Made by a program: the position numbers and the translations under genes | Notes under the pieces: generated by a model | What the model was told of the DNA's origin: nothing | Database searches by the model: none | The model's input: only the letters and a program-made list of their open reading frames with translations | Assembly (NCBI RefSeq): GCF_008831285.2 | Contig: NC_045144.1 | Coordinates: forward strand, 13,505,858-13,569,857 | Direction: 5' to 3' | Origin: Nymphaea colorata | Lineage: Eukaryota > Streptophyta > Magnoliopsida > Nymphaeales > Nymphaeaceae | DNA: 64,000 bases | Shown: positions 26,232 to 38,813 of the stretch, in pieces | How positions within the stretch are numbered: the first letter of the stretch is position 1 | Layout: every line of letters begins with the position of its first letter

Positions 26232-26930
26232 ATGTTCGGTTGCAAACCTATACCAACACCAATTGAGATAAATGCGAAACTCAGAATTGATGAAGGAGAC
26301 AAGCTAGAAGACATCACTATGTACTGGCAACTAGTTGGAAGCTTAATTTACTTAACATTGTCAAGACCAGATATTGCCTATGTAGTTGGTGTTGTGAGCA
26401 GATTCATGCAAACTCCAAGGAAGCTACATTTAGAAGCAATAAATAGAATATTAAGTTATGTCGAAGGAACTCCTGACTTTGTTATACTTTATGAAAAAGG
26501 ACCAACCTGTCAAGTTATTGGTCATTGTGATGCGGACTATGCTGGAGACTTATCAACTCATAGATCAACCACTGGATATATATTCATTCTTGAAAGTGGT
26601 GCAATTTCATGGTGTAGCAAGAGACAGTGGATGGTTTCACTGTCTACAACAGAAGCAGAGTATAGAGCAGCATCTCAAGCAGCACAAGAATGTGTGTGGT
26701 TGATGTGACTACTGAAAGACATTAAACAAGATGTGGATTATGCAGTGAGACTCTACTGCAATAATCAAAGTGCAATTAGACTTGTAAAGAATCTTGTCTT
26801 CCATGTTCAAACGAAACATATTGAAGTGGAACATCATTTTATCAGAGAGAAGGTACTCAAAGGTGAGATTCATTTGCAACTGATCGCTTCAGAAGATCAA
26901 ATCGTTGACATCTTTACCAAAGGCTTGTAA
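26232..26930 (+). pseudogene. copia RNase H domain
   Basis: The frame 26232-26708 holds the connection (YWQLVGSLIYLTLSRPDIAY) and RNase H motifs HCDADYAGDLSTHRSTTGY and STTEAEYRAASQA. After a stop near 26706, it resumes as LYCNNQSAIRLVKN, TKHIEVEHHFIREKV and DIFTKGL, the usual copia C terminus just before the polypurine tract. Key acidic residues are present; only the stop breaks it. Confidence 0.88.
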
Positions 26931-26986
26931 GTACAAACATTTGCCAATCTTAGAAGAATGTTAGGAGTCATGAGTAGAGAGTCGGT

Positions 26987-27000
26987 AATGAGGGGGAGAT
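26987..27000 (+). other. Polypurine tract
   Basis: AATGAGGGGGAGAT immediately precedes the 3' LTR, the position of the plus-strand DNA primer in LTR retrotransposons. Confidence 0.75.
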
Positions 27001-27602
27001 TGTAAAGTGTCATCACCGACTCTCTTAAACGAGTCGAGAAGACACAAGCAGCTGTGAGCGTCCCCTTTAAACGTAGTGTGATTAAAATAAAATAAAATAA
27101 AATAAAAAATTAATTAGAAATTGGTGGATTCTTCAACCACTGACTAGTCCTCCCTATAAATAGGAGTGGCTAGCCTTTTTTAAAGCATCAAAAGCTCAAG
27201 TGAGTGGTGAGTGTCTTGAGCAAGAGTTTAAGAGTTTAGTTTGTGTGTTCACTTCGTGAGGTCGAGTGTGGGAGTTTCAAGTGTATGCTCAAGTGCAAAG
27301 GAGTTGGGTACTTGGGTGATAGCTCACTACGTGAATTTGTTGAGGTGAGTTCTTGTACCTCACTTTTGTAGTTTTATCTTGACAAATAATGCAAATATAT
27401 TATTTAAGTATACTTGGTGCATTTACGTCATTGTTTGTTGAGATCACTTTGTGAACTTTGTTGGTTTGGTGATTAAGTTTTTATTAAGTCTTGTCAAGCT
27501 TATTATTAAAAATTATTTTGGATGTCAAGACTGTCATTTCTTGTCTGCATAAATTCAGGTTTGGATCTAAGTTATATCTAGGGCTCACATTTGTTTCCTA
27601 TA
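27001..27602 (+). repeat. 3' LTR of the 22-kb copia element
   Basis: 602 bp, starting TGTAAAGTG and ending CCTATA (the 5' LTR ends CCTACA). It contains the TATA box and AAAAT repeats, and keeps the block lost from the 5' LTR. Confidence 0.88.
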
Positions 27603-30560
27603 CCTTCTTCAGCTGGGCGGAGAGAGATCTTTGGGGCAGTTTGAGCTGGCTGGAGAGGAATCCCCTTGCTGGTTTGCATGGAGTCCAATTTATAGGCACC
27701 AAGTCATTAGTGTTGGAATTTGTTCCATTTTATTGGAACCAGATGAGATAAAGGGGAGAATCCCACTTGATTTTTGCATGGGCAAGAAGTCACCATGCAT
27801 GGAACGTGCACCTCCTTCCCTACCAATCCATTTCTTTCTTTTGTTTAACATGTCCCGAAACTAGGAAAGAAGGCATGCTGGTCTCATTTCCATGTTTTCA
27901 ACGAAGGGTGTCAGCTGGAATTGAGCTGATTCTAGTAAGGTCTGTTTGTTTTTTCAAAGAAGAAATCGAAGGTAGAGGGAAACACGCCATTCATGGATGT
28001 CTCATCTTTTTTAACTTGAATTTTCTGGTTTCCAAACCTTGGAACTTAGGATTTTTTCTGTTCTAAGATCATGGAAAGTTGACTTGAAGGGCATGCCCAG
28101 CTGGGTTGCTCTTAATTTTTCAAGATTTTTATGGTCTCATTCATTCCAAATGAGGGGATAGGAGAGCATGTCCACAATGGAGCATCTTATTCATAGACGC
28201 CTCTTTAATTTTCTTTTTTTTTGAAAAACTGGTTATCTTCATTGGGTTGGTCCATTCCAAAATGTCAGAAGTGAATAGAGTGAGCTTGTTTGCGTGGCTC
28301 TTTTACTTGTTACATATATGGACAAACTAGATCAACTTTGATCCAGTATCGGGCGAATTTGAGAAGCAAACCTAGGTTGGGGCTAGTTCTCACGTTGCTT
28401 GGAGATTTGGCTGAGCCTTAGTATGCCGAGGTGCATCTTTCTCTTGATTTTTTGAAAGAGCTTTGGGAAGGTAGGAGAGTGCGCTCTCTTCAAATAGCTT
28501 CTTGGCTCATTTTAAAAGGAGAGGATCAGCTCCGTTGGGGCTGATCTGAGTTGGTGGAGCACAGCTGCACAGGCCTTCTCAATCAAAGCCAAAACGGAAC
28601 ATGGAATCTTAAAAGCCAGGAGCCAAAAGCCCATAATCAAGCGTACCACATGTCTGAACAAACAAATTCACCCCATAAATTTCCCATGTATTAACAAGGT
28701 AAACAATAGAATAACATGAATGAATATAGTTTTACGACCATTTCGTCTCATTATAAATAAACTAAAAGTTCGCATTTGTTTAACGTAATGAAAAATATTT
28801 AAGTTGACCTTGAGAGAGAGAGAGACTTTGTCTAAAAGGAGTGGTCTATGAACAGTATGCATGTTGTAAATTAAACTTTACGCACATATACCTACTATTT
28901 CCCTTCCTAAGCTCATGATTCTTTCATAATCTGTTTCTTGAAAAGATGCAAACATGTTTAAGAAAAAATCATAAATGTAGACAAAAAAAAAGAGTGCTTC
29001 ATTTTAGATCCTCATTTCTTAATTTTGATGCTGTGGGTTTGGTCAGATTATGTCCTTTGTTGATTTGTGATAAATGTGTTTTTGTCATTTAATTAACTTT
29101 TGCAAATAAAGTGGACGTACGCTTAATTTAAATCTTGCTTTTGATAAAGGGCACCAAAAGTCAAATGGGTTCGACCCATCTTATGTAAATCAATTATGCA
29201 TGGCCATATATCATCCATGTAAATCAATTAAAGGACATTAATTCTTGTTCTCTGTTGCTAAGCTTCTATTTACTTGCAGGTTCTTTTTCGAATCACCTCC
29301 CAGGTCAAGTCTCGCAGCTACAATTCAGTTATAAATGAGATCTTGCTGTTGCAAATAAAAATTTTGGTAAACTCTTCCGGAATTGTTTCTAACTTATTTG
29401 TATTGATAATATATAGGATTTCTATAAATATATCAATATTTGTTACCACTGGAACAGATATTTCAAGATTTTCACTAATATGGCCAAATTTATGGAAAAG
29501 AAGTAAAACAAAATATCAGGAAAATCTTGTGATTTTTCCAAAAAGTTTTCAAAAGAAAAACAACTTTACTGAAAAATACTTGAGAAAAAACCCACTGGTA
29601 TTTTCCTGATAACTATGTTTGTGACATTAGTTTCCAAATTTTCACATGGATTTTATAGAACTGTATACAAACTTAATTATTTGCACGTCCAATTAAATTA
29701 ATCTGTTCAAGCACGCATGTATTTCTGGGGTCAACCTGGAATTAACTTGAAGGATAGTATGGTTAATTAAAACTTAAAAATATATGTAGCCTTCAGAATG
29801 TTTCATTATTGTTCGCCATCCACGTTTCCATCATCTCTCTATGCCGGAGAGATAAAAAGAGCAGGGCTTATGGATGTAAATGATAAGCTTCATGGTTGGA
29901 CATATGTCCATCAGGCCTGCTTTTTTCCATTGGGGTTTGGTTTGAATTTCAAATCTGACAGCTAACCTAATGCTGTCGGATCTGTATAACTTTAACACAG
30001 AAGAATTTTGATCCAGGCGATGCTTATGCCGAAAATGCTTTATGGATCTCATTCTAATTTGGATTTCAGATTTTGGTTCAGTAATTGCATTTTGATCTAA
30101 TGAAAATTTATATTCGAAAGTGGGCTCAGGATTAGTAAATAGATTTGTAATAGGAGCAGTATTAGACTCCTATACAACTCATTTGACATGTTCAACGAGT
30201 TCAGACAAAGGGTGTAACATAACTGGTCGAGCTGGTTGCTGTGTAAGTGATAGATTATCGGCTTGATTTGGATGGGTGCTGCTTTCTTAGACTGTAGGCA
30301 CCACTGCCACTTAGTTCCTAGAAGCAAGCCCTGAACCCTAAAACCTGGGGGCAAAGGTAGCTTCTAGGGTATCATCCAACAAACCGAGGCAGACGTTCAG
30401 TGAAGAATAAGCAAAAATACTGACTGCATGATGACAACAAAACAAGGATGAGGAAACACAAGGCAGTTCATCCGAAAGAATACCTATTCACAAAAAAGGG
30501 AAAAAAAATCAGTTCCCCATTTTTCTCTTTCAAATTCAGTCCCTAAATTAGTGTATTTAT
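27603..30560. other. Unassigned intergenic sequence
   Basis: Short open frames at 27491-28066 begin inside the 3' LTR and have no domain. The frame at 29274-29609 (111 codons, plus strand) is AT-rich and unrecognised; it contains the degenerate ATATTTC/GGAAAAT words common in plant repeats. There are no convincing exon signals. Confidence 0.45.
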
Positions 30561-30574
30561 AGTTAATGGTGTTG

Positions 30575-32590
30575 TTGCATCTACCCCTAATAAGATTTAT
30601 GAGCTATGTAAAGATTGTTTTACGCAACTTTACGTTAAGCTTTCTTCTACATGTGATATGCTTGATAATTTGAAAGATGGCCCCACTATTACTTCAGTGG
30701 AGAATGAATTTCTATTGAGCCCTGTGAGTAAAGATGAGGTTATGAGAGCTGTTTTTAACATGAAAAATGGGGACGCTATGTCCTGATGGGTTTGTTATTG
30801 GCACATAATCGGTGAAGATATGATGGATGTTATTGCTGATTTTTCAAAACAGTTAAAGTGGTTAAGAGTATTAATTGTTTTCACTTACATTGATTCCCCA
30901 ATTTCAAGGTATTGTAAGCATTGAAAATTTTAGGCCAATTGCACTTTTCTATTGCCTTTACAAAAATATTGCAAAGACAATGGTAGTTAGAATGAGACTT
31001 ATGTTGGCTAGCTTATTGCTGATGATGAAGGTAAATTTTTACCAGGCAGAAAAATCCACAAACAAATTCTTGTGGTCCTTAAGCTTGTTAATTCCTTACA
31101 AAACAGTAGGGATGGTTCAGTGATGTTAAAGCTTGACATTACTAAAGCATATGATTGTATAGTTTGAGAGTTTCTCATATTAGCCTTAAAGAAGCTAGGT
31201 CTTAATGACACCTGGATTCATAAACTCCTTAAATGCATCTCCACATCTAGTTGTGCTCTGCTAATTAATGGTAATGAAAGTTCTTTCTTTAATGTAGATA
31301 GAAATATTAGACAAGGGGATCTGTTGTCCCCATTCTTATTAATTATTATTATGAGATGTTTCATGATGACTAAGGAGGGAGGTGGGCCAGCAAATGTTAA
31401 AGTGCTAAAAGCTTGAAAACTTAAGCTCCATCTTAGCAGGTCAATTCCTTGCACTTGATGTCATAATGGTTTGTAAACTAGATCTAAACTCTGTTAGTTG
31501 TATAAAGAATATCCTAGTAGAGATGGAGCTCAAGGCAACACTAAGAGTTAATTGACAAAAAAAACCTGTCATATTATTTAAAGTTAATGACAATCACAGG
31601 AAACTATTGATTGAGTGTTTAGGTTGGAAGGAAGCAAAATTGCCTGTGCAATACCTTGGACTACCACTTTTCAAAGAAAGATTTATGTGGGAAGCTGTGA
31701 ATCACTTGTGAAGAAGGTATTATCACATCTTGCAGTTTTGGAAAGGCCATCTTGTATCTTATACAGGAAAAATTTGTTTAATTAAACACGTAATCCATCA
31801 AAGAGTTGGTTATTGGATGATGGCTTTTAAAATTTCAAAGGCAGGTGATAGAATGATTGAGAGATAGTGCAATAGCTTCTTATGTGGAGACAACTCGAAT
31901 TTATGTAAATTTCATATTTTAAGTTGGAGTTCTCTTTGCTTTCCTTATAAAGAGGATGGTGTTGGATTTTTAGATCTAAATGTTTCTAACAAGGCAACAT
32001 GATTTATTTGTTGTTCTGGGTGTTGCAGGGCATGTCAATTTGGACCAATTACATGATGAGTAAATACTTATCTAATGGTAGTCTTTGCTTGTATAAAGCA
32101 AAAACTAAATATAATCTCCGTTGTTGTTTGGACCTAAAAGTGCAAACAGAAGTTTCTTGGTTGAAATGGGGAGTTCCACCGAATCCTTCACCAAACTTTA
32201 GTAATTCAACTTCCAATCTATTTGTACAGAGAATGGACAAATTCAAAGAATTGCGTATGTAATGAGAACCAAAGATGGTATTTGTGTTAAATCAGTTGTC
32301 CAGGTGAAGCCGTGACATAAGAGATTTCAGGTAAGAGATGCAGCTTGGGAGTAACTTTTGATAACTAGACATTTCCAGGGACAGATTGCTTTTGTTTGGG
32401 GGCCAAAGAAGTGGTGTTATCGTATTCAAAATGTTATGAATGAATTCTGTATAGCTGGTTCCCATTTCCATCTTTTTGTCCACAAGGGATGGTCTTTTGT
32501 GTTCTTGAAATATAATCCAGCAAAAGAGTGTTGAAATTTTTTGATACATATGACTCCACAGTAGAATGGGATCATTACCCAGAATGAGGG
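30575..32590 (+). mobile_element. 5'-truncated L1 LINE (reverse transcriptase only)
   Basis: Reverse-transcriptase motifs match those of the LINE at 2815: IENFRPIALFYCLYKNIAK (30917-30970), MLKLDITKAYDCI (31120-31160), IRQGDLLSPFLL (31305-31345), VQYLGLPLF (31650-31675) and a thumb stretch VGYWMMAFKISKAGD. The endonuclease is missing. The FADD box reads ALDVIMV, so activity is lost, and frameshifts are frequent. The tail (32350-32520) preserves an unrecognised conserved string, RIQNVMNEFCIAGSHFH, also seen in copy A. Confidence 0.75.
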
Positions 32591-33952
32591 ATTTTGTCTT
32601 CTCAATTGTGCTTTTATGCTGAGGATTTTGTCTTTCTTTTTGCATTTTTTTGTATATTCATTTATTGGTTTTGCTAGTAAAAGGGTTAAGGGAACCCTCT
32701 ATCATCCGAAAGTGCTTCTAATAGGTTCATGGGAACGGTGGGAATCCATTTCCTATGATATTTTGTTACAGTACCCATAGAACCAAAACATGACCATTCC
32801 TAATATTTTTAGGAACGATCCACAATATTTTAAGAATGATTTTCAACCGTTCCTAAAACTGATATTTGTTGTTAAACTGTTACCGCACAATGAATCGTCG
32901 TTAAAGCCAACACATGCTTGGGGGCTTTAGATAGCAAGTGAGTCGTACCTATTTGGGTTACGGTTTGTCACAAGAACTTGCAGGAAAGTGTCTGCAGACG
33001 TTGGAGCATGAGGAAGAAACAATGCAATAGAAGATGACACCTTGGACATCTGTCATGCAAACACTGCTCGTCAATAAGAGCTACGATCAGATGTGACAGG
33101 AGTGTTTTTCATTATGTAAGCAGAAGGCATCAAAATTTTCTTTTCATGTGAGCTTTTCATGTGAGCAAGTGACTGTTTTCATGTGCACAAAAGATCTGGA
33201 ACTACATGAACTTTTGGTAGCCAATAAATGAATTTAATATTTTTGCCTAAAATTGTCGTTGCTAATAATTTGGTTTCTTCCCCTGAATTATTTTTCAGTT
33301 TTTATTAATTGATGTACAACATATCCCAATATGTTTGACAGTCAAACATGTGGTTCGCTAGTGACATGGATATTTTATTAATTTTAATGCAAACAAAAGG
33401 CATTATACTAGTATGTCAGGGTAGTATATTTATCTTTGCATCAAGGAAGGGTATTCGTATGTTTCTGAAGGGCATCATAGTTACATTTGTTGTCAATAAG
33501 ACTATTTCATTCTTCCACGTTCGCATTTTTTACTTTTTGTTTTTCAAGTGTCTGATATATCGTGACAAGGTAACCGACAAAAACCCATCCCGTCGCTGAT
33601 GGCATTTGGCCCGTTTATTGGGACATACGTTTAATTGAATGGCCAACATTGCCCCTCCAACTTATCCCGACTAAAGCTCGGCGTTGCATCCGCTGGGCCA
33701 ATCAGGGCTCGAGAAAGTCAGGCTCGGCTATCTTGAAGCTCTTTTGGAGGCTCAAGCTCGGCCCATTTCGTAATTGGACCGGGTCCGACCGTCATCTTTA
33801 TGCCTGTCAAGTACCTAGTTTGAGGTCCACCCACACATGAAAAGCTTTTTAAAGAGTCACCAGTGATGCGCCAAAAGTTTCTAAGGGAGCCATTGACAAC
33901 ACATGAAAAGTTTTTTAAAGAGTCATCAGCGATGCGCCAGCATCATGCCAAG

Positions 33953-33953
<1 letters not shown>

Positions 33954-34017
<64 letters not shown>
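33954..34017. repeat. Compound (AT)n(GT)n microsatellite
   Basis: An (AT) run of about 30 bp passes directly into a (GT) run of about 33 bp. It is absent from segment copy A, so it arose or was inserted after the duplication. Confidence 0.95.
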
Positions 34018-34019
<2 letters not shown>

Positions 34020-34217
34020 AGCGGAAGGTTTCTTTTCAAAACTAAGTGCCTTGTTTTTAACTGGACCAACTCGAGCATACTGCAAGTTATATCATCTAGC
34101 ATGCTGCAGGCATTCTCGACCAATTTCTACTGGTGTTTCTATCTATTTCATTTTTTAGCATGCTAGTAAGTTTAAGAGTCTGAAATTTACTTATTTCAGG
34201 CGATATTAGTCTCCTTG

Positions 34218-34775
34218 TCTCTGATACCACTGTTAGAGTTTTTGCAGCAGAATGGTGCCTTGGATCCATTCTATGTTTCCTGAGCAAGTTTACGAACGGA
34301 GTCTTCAGGATGGGCGCATGAGTGGTAAAAGCACCCAAACAGCAGGTAGCAGCAACAACTGAAACAAGAGAACAAATAGACAGAGATCAAAGCTGAGAGA
34401 ATCTGGGGGTTTGCTTCTATGAGGCACAAAACGGGTAATCTTTCGATTCAGTGGGCTTACATAACCAGCCTCATAGGTTTTTCGTATGCCCCAGCTAGGG
34501 CCAGTGAGAGATTTCAGGAAAATATAATGTAAAACCAAAGTTTTTTAGAATGAAAAATTTTAGTTTGAAAACATTTTATAAAGTGTATCTTCTCACAGTT
34601 ACGAGAGGAGGATAGGGCTCATGGCCACTATCCAACAGAGGGTTGGCACAACAGATGAAGTGGTGTCTGTTAAGTGATCAGTTTTCATTTTGAGTTATCA
34701 TGGCATCAACTCCCTGTACAGTAAGAGAGGGAATACCAGTATGCAAGTTGAAGCACACCACACAATAAAAATAAA
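34218..34775 (-). repeat. PBS-linked LTR, copy B
   Basis: TCTCTGATACCA (34218-34229) then C and TGTTAGAG, identical in layout to 7325-7345. The rest of the LTR-like sequence runs to about 34775. No coding part is attached. Confidence 0.5.
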
Positions 34776-34777
34776 CA

Positions 34778-35850
34778 ATGTAATTTGTTGATGAACCTAA
34801 CTGACTTGGCAAGCCCTGGTCGTGACCCAATAAATGGATGATCTTAGCCAACTCAGACAACTCACATCGATGAATTTGTCAACCATGAAACCGGGTCACA
34901 GTTCACATTTGTCTTCATTGATGGGGGGCTATGTATGTACCTTATGTATGTGTGTGAGAGATAGATAGAGAGAGAACCACTATCAAAAGTTTGTTATTTT
35001 TTGAAGTGTGAAATATGACAAACTTTACTCCTACACAAATACTCATACTATATTTTATTCAATTTTAGTTTATTAGACTATCAAGCATGAAGTTCTGGTA
35101 GACTTACGTTCTTCATCTATTTAATGAAAAAATGCACCATAAGAATTTATGACATAACCTAGCCAAGTCACCAAGTCAACTCTGTTACTCTTGACCCAGT
35201 CTTTAGGCGATCTAAGTCTAAATCAAATGTTGCCAACTATGCTGGCTTTAGTATAATAAATAATTTCACAAATTATCTTGAAAAATATGACAACCGACAG
35301 GATATGTAGAGTAACATATGGCAGACGGAGAAGGAGAGAGGAACAGACCTGTTTATTTCATAGATACGTGGATGATGGCATCTTTTAACGACAATTTCCA
35401 ATGTTTTTCTCCAATCTTCCACCATCTCTCTTTGTTCTTTGTTTTTATGATTGGAAATATATGTTCCAAAATCTCCAGTCTGATCTCTTACATCTAAAGG
35501 ATTGAATCTATGGCAAATTTAGCCATTTGGCTTTTCTTGGCTTTTCTAGGATGCAAAGTGTTCTCGGATACGAACCTATGTTCCTCTATTTGCAGGCTTA
35601 AATTCAAGAAATTAAAGGACACTTGGGGTGGTAAGACTGGAACTAATCCTCTCCTTTATTCACAAATATAATGAATGCATGGACAGTGATTGGCGGGATT
35701 TAAATAGGGAAATATAGTCAAATTTTGGCTAGAACCTTGACAAGGTGTTATCTTGATCAAATCAATCCCTACAGATTATCGTGATCTTGTAGATGCTGAT
35801 CTGGGTTTGTCAGCATCAAGGCTATTCATCGGCTTATAGAAAGCTCTGCT
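34778..35850. other. Unassigned intergenic sequence
   Basis: AT-rich, with a short GATA/GAGA run near 34965. No domain-bearing frame on either strand. Confidence 0.5.
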
Positions 35851-35859
35851 CTATTGAAA

Positions 35860-36220
35860 TTTCATGTTGTAAGGAATGCATGCCGGATGAGATTCACTCA
35901 AGGTCCTGGTAATTTGAGGTGGAAGGATAGTTGGCAGCCTATTTAATCTAGAAAACAAATATGGTGTAGAGTAAGGATGAAAGAAATTACTATGGAACGG
36001 TGTAATCTGATTTGGAAGCCCAAAATTATCTTTAGTGCAAGCTGGTTTGCATGCATTAGTAGTTTCCATAGACTACTAACTGAATCTAGGCTTGAGAGAT
36101 TAGGTCTTCCTCTTGCGACAAGATGCCCTCTGTGTAAAAGAGCAAGAAAAGACCACCAACATCTTCTCTTTACTTCTATTGTTTCTTCTTGCATCTGTAA
36201 ATTCATTGGTTCCTAGTTTG
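35860..36220 (+). pseudogene. LINE C-terminal zinc-binding domain (zf-RVT) fragment
   Basis: The plus-strand frame 35977-36216 contains FSASWFACISSFHRLLTESRLERLGLPLATRCPLCKRARKDHQHLLF. That order (Trp, RLLT, RGL-like, CPLC, HLLF) is the zf-RVT domain found at the end of plant L1 ORF2. The upstream NLRWKDSW string is in another frame. The usual final Cys after HLLF is Ser/Ile, and no reverse transcriptase is attached, so it is an isolated fragment. It may belong with a LINE-like tail near 36900-37180 that ends in CAATAAATGG. Confidence 0.65.
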
Positions 36221-37189
36221 GGATTGTTAGTCTCACGACAAGATTTTTCATTATGCTGACATCGAAGGATGTTCTCATGTAAAGAGTTCGTCTGTTGGAG
36301 GCTTTGCTTCAATATCATGATGTGGAGAATTTGATAGCTGCAGAATCAGGCCAAGCACTGTAAGAATGAGAATTTGATCAAGAGTGACAAATAAGATGTT
36401 TGGCATTACTGCTGTGAGATGCTTGTCCATCAATTTTGGTCTGACGATGTTCAGAAAGAAACCAAGATTTAGCTAAAGACAAAGGTTTTCTTTGATAACA
36501 ACTCACCATGTGTCAATCTTGGAAAGAAGATAATTTGTACATGACCACAGTCACAGCAACTCACCATGTGTGAAGCTTGGAAAGAAGATAATGCAAGATC
36601 ACTCCCCAAAGAAGGTAACACATGATGAAGCAAAGGATTTGACACCACACGTATAATCAGGAAGAAGACTGTGGCAATGAACGCGTGCAGAAACTTTCAT
36701 GAAAACAAAACCCTCTAAATAAGGCTGCAGGCAATTCAAAATTCAAATGATGTAACTGATCCATCTCTTGTATAAAATCCAAGGCAATCAAAGAGAACTT
36801 ATCATCGATTTGATGACAGAGTACCATGGACGTAGATAATATCTGAAGCACGTTAAATTTTCTTTACATTATTTTTTCATTCTCGCTACTGCGGATTAGA
36901 AGGCCTACAGGTAGTTGGGTAATTGAAATGGTTGCTAAGTCCATGGATGGCATTAGAGTATGTGCTGGCATGTTATGGCAGGATGGTATGGTGGTTCAGA
37001 AACCTTTCTTGATGGACCAGATGCAGAACTATGCCATTTCTTGAAGTGTATAGGAGGTGGCTAACAGTCTAAGGGAGATTAATCTGCTCTTAGGCGTGTA
37101 TTTTGTTTTCTGCTGTCCATTCTTTCGTTCTTCACTATCAATAAATGGAGGGGTAATTGGCGGGGAGATCCCCCACCCTGATCTTCATG
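36221..37189. other. Unassigned sequence with a short direct repeat
   Basis: A block of about 34 bp (AACTCACCATGTGT then CTTGGAAAGAAGATAAT) occurs at about 36500 and again at about 36558. The segment 36900-37180 may be LINE 3' tail; I cannot prove it. No gene is supported. Confidence 0.4.
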
Positions 37190-37510
37190 GGAAAGGATCG
37201 ACCTGAAAATATACTGGTATAATCAACTTCCTACATTCAACCATCTTGGCAACTGAATGAAGGCACCACTTTGACTGAGACAAGCGCTTCGAGAAGATGG
37301 GTATGCAGTTAACTTATCTTTCAATGCATTTAAGTGGTTCTTATACCTTTCCCCTCTTGCTTTCACCATCTACACCTTTAAATATGCAGATCTCACGCTC
37401 TTCTAAGGCCTTGAATAGATTGTCAATAAAATTTGCATTGACATCATCCTCTGCATAGCTGAATGCTACATCAAATACCAATGTATAATATCCAGATGTA
37501 GGCTCTGATA
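37190..37510 (-). pseudogene. Second (C-terminal) TIR domain, truncated and degenerate
   Basis: The minus-strand frame has LVFDVAFSYAEDDVNANFID, then NLFKALEEREICIFKG and ESKRGKV (37341-37523), the alpha-A/beta-A part of TIR. After a stop the same frame continues with IPIFSKRLSQSKWCLHSVAK and MVECRKLIIPVYFQVDPFP, the BB-loop to beta-D part. Where catalytic TIRs have Glu after WCLx, this has Ser (WCLHS), so NADase activity is not expected. Homology stops at about 37190. It follows the LRR region in the same orientation, so it may be the tail of a TIR-NBS-LRR-TIR protein, or the start of a separate TIR gene that has lost the rest. Confidence 0.7.
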
Positions 37511-37559
37511 CTTGTAATAGCATTGATGGTGAAGGTTGGATTTGCTCAGCAGTCGTCCT

Positions 37560-37880
37560 CCTTGGATTGGTTAAATTTTCATCTACAAGAATCTCGTTTA
37601 GATGATTTCAGCTCCATTTGTTGTTACTTCTAAGCCGAAAGTGAATACCTTTTAGAAGGAAGCTATCGGTCATCGATACCCAGAAAGGCAATGGAAAAAA
37701 TGTATATCATACTCGAAAGAGAAATAGAATAGCACCAATTTTTATCAATTTCGTGGTCTATTTCGGGATAAACACAAGTATGGTATCATAGATTACTTGA
37801 TTGTCTTTGATATCCTTAACACGGACTTTAATGTAGACATGCTTTAAATTGCCAGATCCCCGCAAAATGGCAAATGCTTA
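37560..37880 (-). pseudogene. Post-LRR (C-JID-like) region of the TNL
   Basis: On the minus strand, one frame gives LRGSGNLKHVYIKVRVKDIK then DNQVIYDTILVF before a stop. Other frames give FIPEIDHEIDKNWCYS and WVSMTDSFLLKGIHFRLRSNN. The beta-rich VYIKVRVKD and GIHFRL strings resemble the C-terminal jelly-roll/Ig-like domain that follows the LRRs of many TNLs and helps bind ligand. Three frames are needed, so it is broken. The assignment rests on position and general pattern. Confidence 0.45.
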
Positions 37881-37901
37881 AACAATGGGCTACTTGGGAA
37901 A

Positions 37902-38097
37902 CAGGGGAAGAACCAAGGGGGCTGGCAGGGGTCATGGCCCCACCTTGATTTTTAAAAAAAAAACAAAAAAATCATTGGCTATAATTTATAAAAGTTTCGG
38001 TTTGGTCCCTTTAAAAATTTTGAAAAGTATACTTTAGGCCTGCGTAGAAATTTTTAGAAATATAATTGGGGCCTCCTAAAATAATTCCTTGCTACTA
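37902..38097. mobile_element. hAT-type MITE with perfect 8-bp target duplication
   Basis: The 196-bp insertion is flanked by TTGGGAAA on both sides (37894-37901 and 38098-38105), the 8-bp duplication length of hAT transposons. Its left end, CAGGGGAAGAACCAAGG, and the inner GGGTCATGGCCCC resemble a common plant hAT end (CAGGGGCGGAnCC form). The right end is a degraded inverse, TTCCTTGCTACTA. It has no coding capacity and lies between LRR and post-LRR parts of the TNL. Confidence 0.8.
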
Positions 38098-38329
38098 TTG
38101 GGAAAGAAATTGGAACTACAAAAGAAAAGTTTTTTCACCATGTTTTACTTCCAGCAACACTTGACTCCTTTAAATGTGTGAAAGTCTTCCCCTGCAATGA
38201 CTTCTTATCATAATGAGCACGTCTGGAATAAATGTGCTAAAGCTAGAGAAAGATAGAGGGAGAGAGAGATGAAAAATTATGCTCATCATGATATGCTTGA
38301 TTCCTTCACATCAATCCATGTCTACAAGT

Positions 38330-38701
38330 TCTATGGATTCCAAATTTTCAAACACATGAACAACTTTCAACATCTAGCAACCTCGTAGGAGCAATATTTT
38401 TAAAGATGATGGCAATTGAGGAAGAGATTGAAGCCGTCCACAGCCTTGTAAATTGAGTTCCTCAAGCCTGGACATGTTAGACATTGAACATTTTCCATCT
38501 TGTCGCAATCCACCATGGTTGGGACTGTTCCAAAGATGTGCAGTCCTTCATACTTAGGATGGTTAACTTTGTAAGACAACAAATGGATGCATCGATCTCA
38601 TTGAATACACTACAGCCATTGAGGAGCAATTTCTCTAGTTGGAGGATGCAATCAAAATTAGGTGTGCATTTCAGTTGGCAACAGTGTGAAAGATCAAGGA
38701 C
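38330..38701 (-). pseudogene. TNL leucine-rich repeat exon, part 2
   Basis: LRR units appear as LDLSHCCQLKCTPNFDCIL, LEKLLLNGCSVFNEIDASIC and LTILSMKDCTSLEQS. In a shifted frame they continue as MSRLEELNLQGCGRLQSLPQ and LPSSLKILLLRGC, then TAG. This is the LxxLxLxxCxxL pattern of TNL effector-recognition LRRs. An acceptor AAG just before 38701 joins the previous exon in frame (ELK then VLDLSHC). One frameshift near 38500 and a stop break it. Confidence 0.75.
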
Positions 38702-38813
38702 CTTCAACCTGTAAAACTTCTGGCAAAAACTATTACAGTAAGGTCAAGTTATGAAACCAAAAATTTAAAAGTAAAAAGTGCATATGGAAATATATATACG
38801 TTGGCAACTTAAC

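Larger units (their letters stand above)
22215..27602 (+). mobile_element. Ty1/copia retrotransposon with both LTRs (Ivana/Oryco-like), inactive
   Basis: Two LTRs of about 600 bp flank, in order, a PBS, gag, protease, integrase, reverse transcriptase, RNase H and a polypurine tract: the complete copia layout in 5.39 kb. The wording of the reverse transcriptase (SGFQVASVDSSLFVK, MKELGEL) is closest to what I know of the Ivana/Oryco lineage. The LTRs differ at many positions and by a deletion of about 26 bp in the 5' LTR, so the insertion is old. Stops and frameshifts run through the coding part. No target-site duplication is recognisable (flanks GCTGC and CCTTC). A second decayed copy of the family lies at 59660-61435. 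Confidence 0.9.
30561..34777 (+). repeat. Dispersed duplication, copy B (pairs with 3936-7902)
   Basis: Direct-orientation copy about 26.6 kb from copy A. It begins at AGTTAATGGTG in the middle of the LINE and ends at ACACAATAAAAATAAAC. It differs by an extra block of about 290 bp (33890-34175) with a compound microsatellite and a duplicated TTTTTAAAGAGTCA-GATGCGCCA motif. No target-site duplication is evident at the ends. Confidence 0.85.
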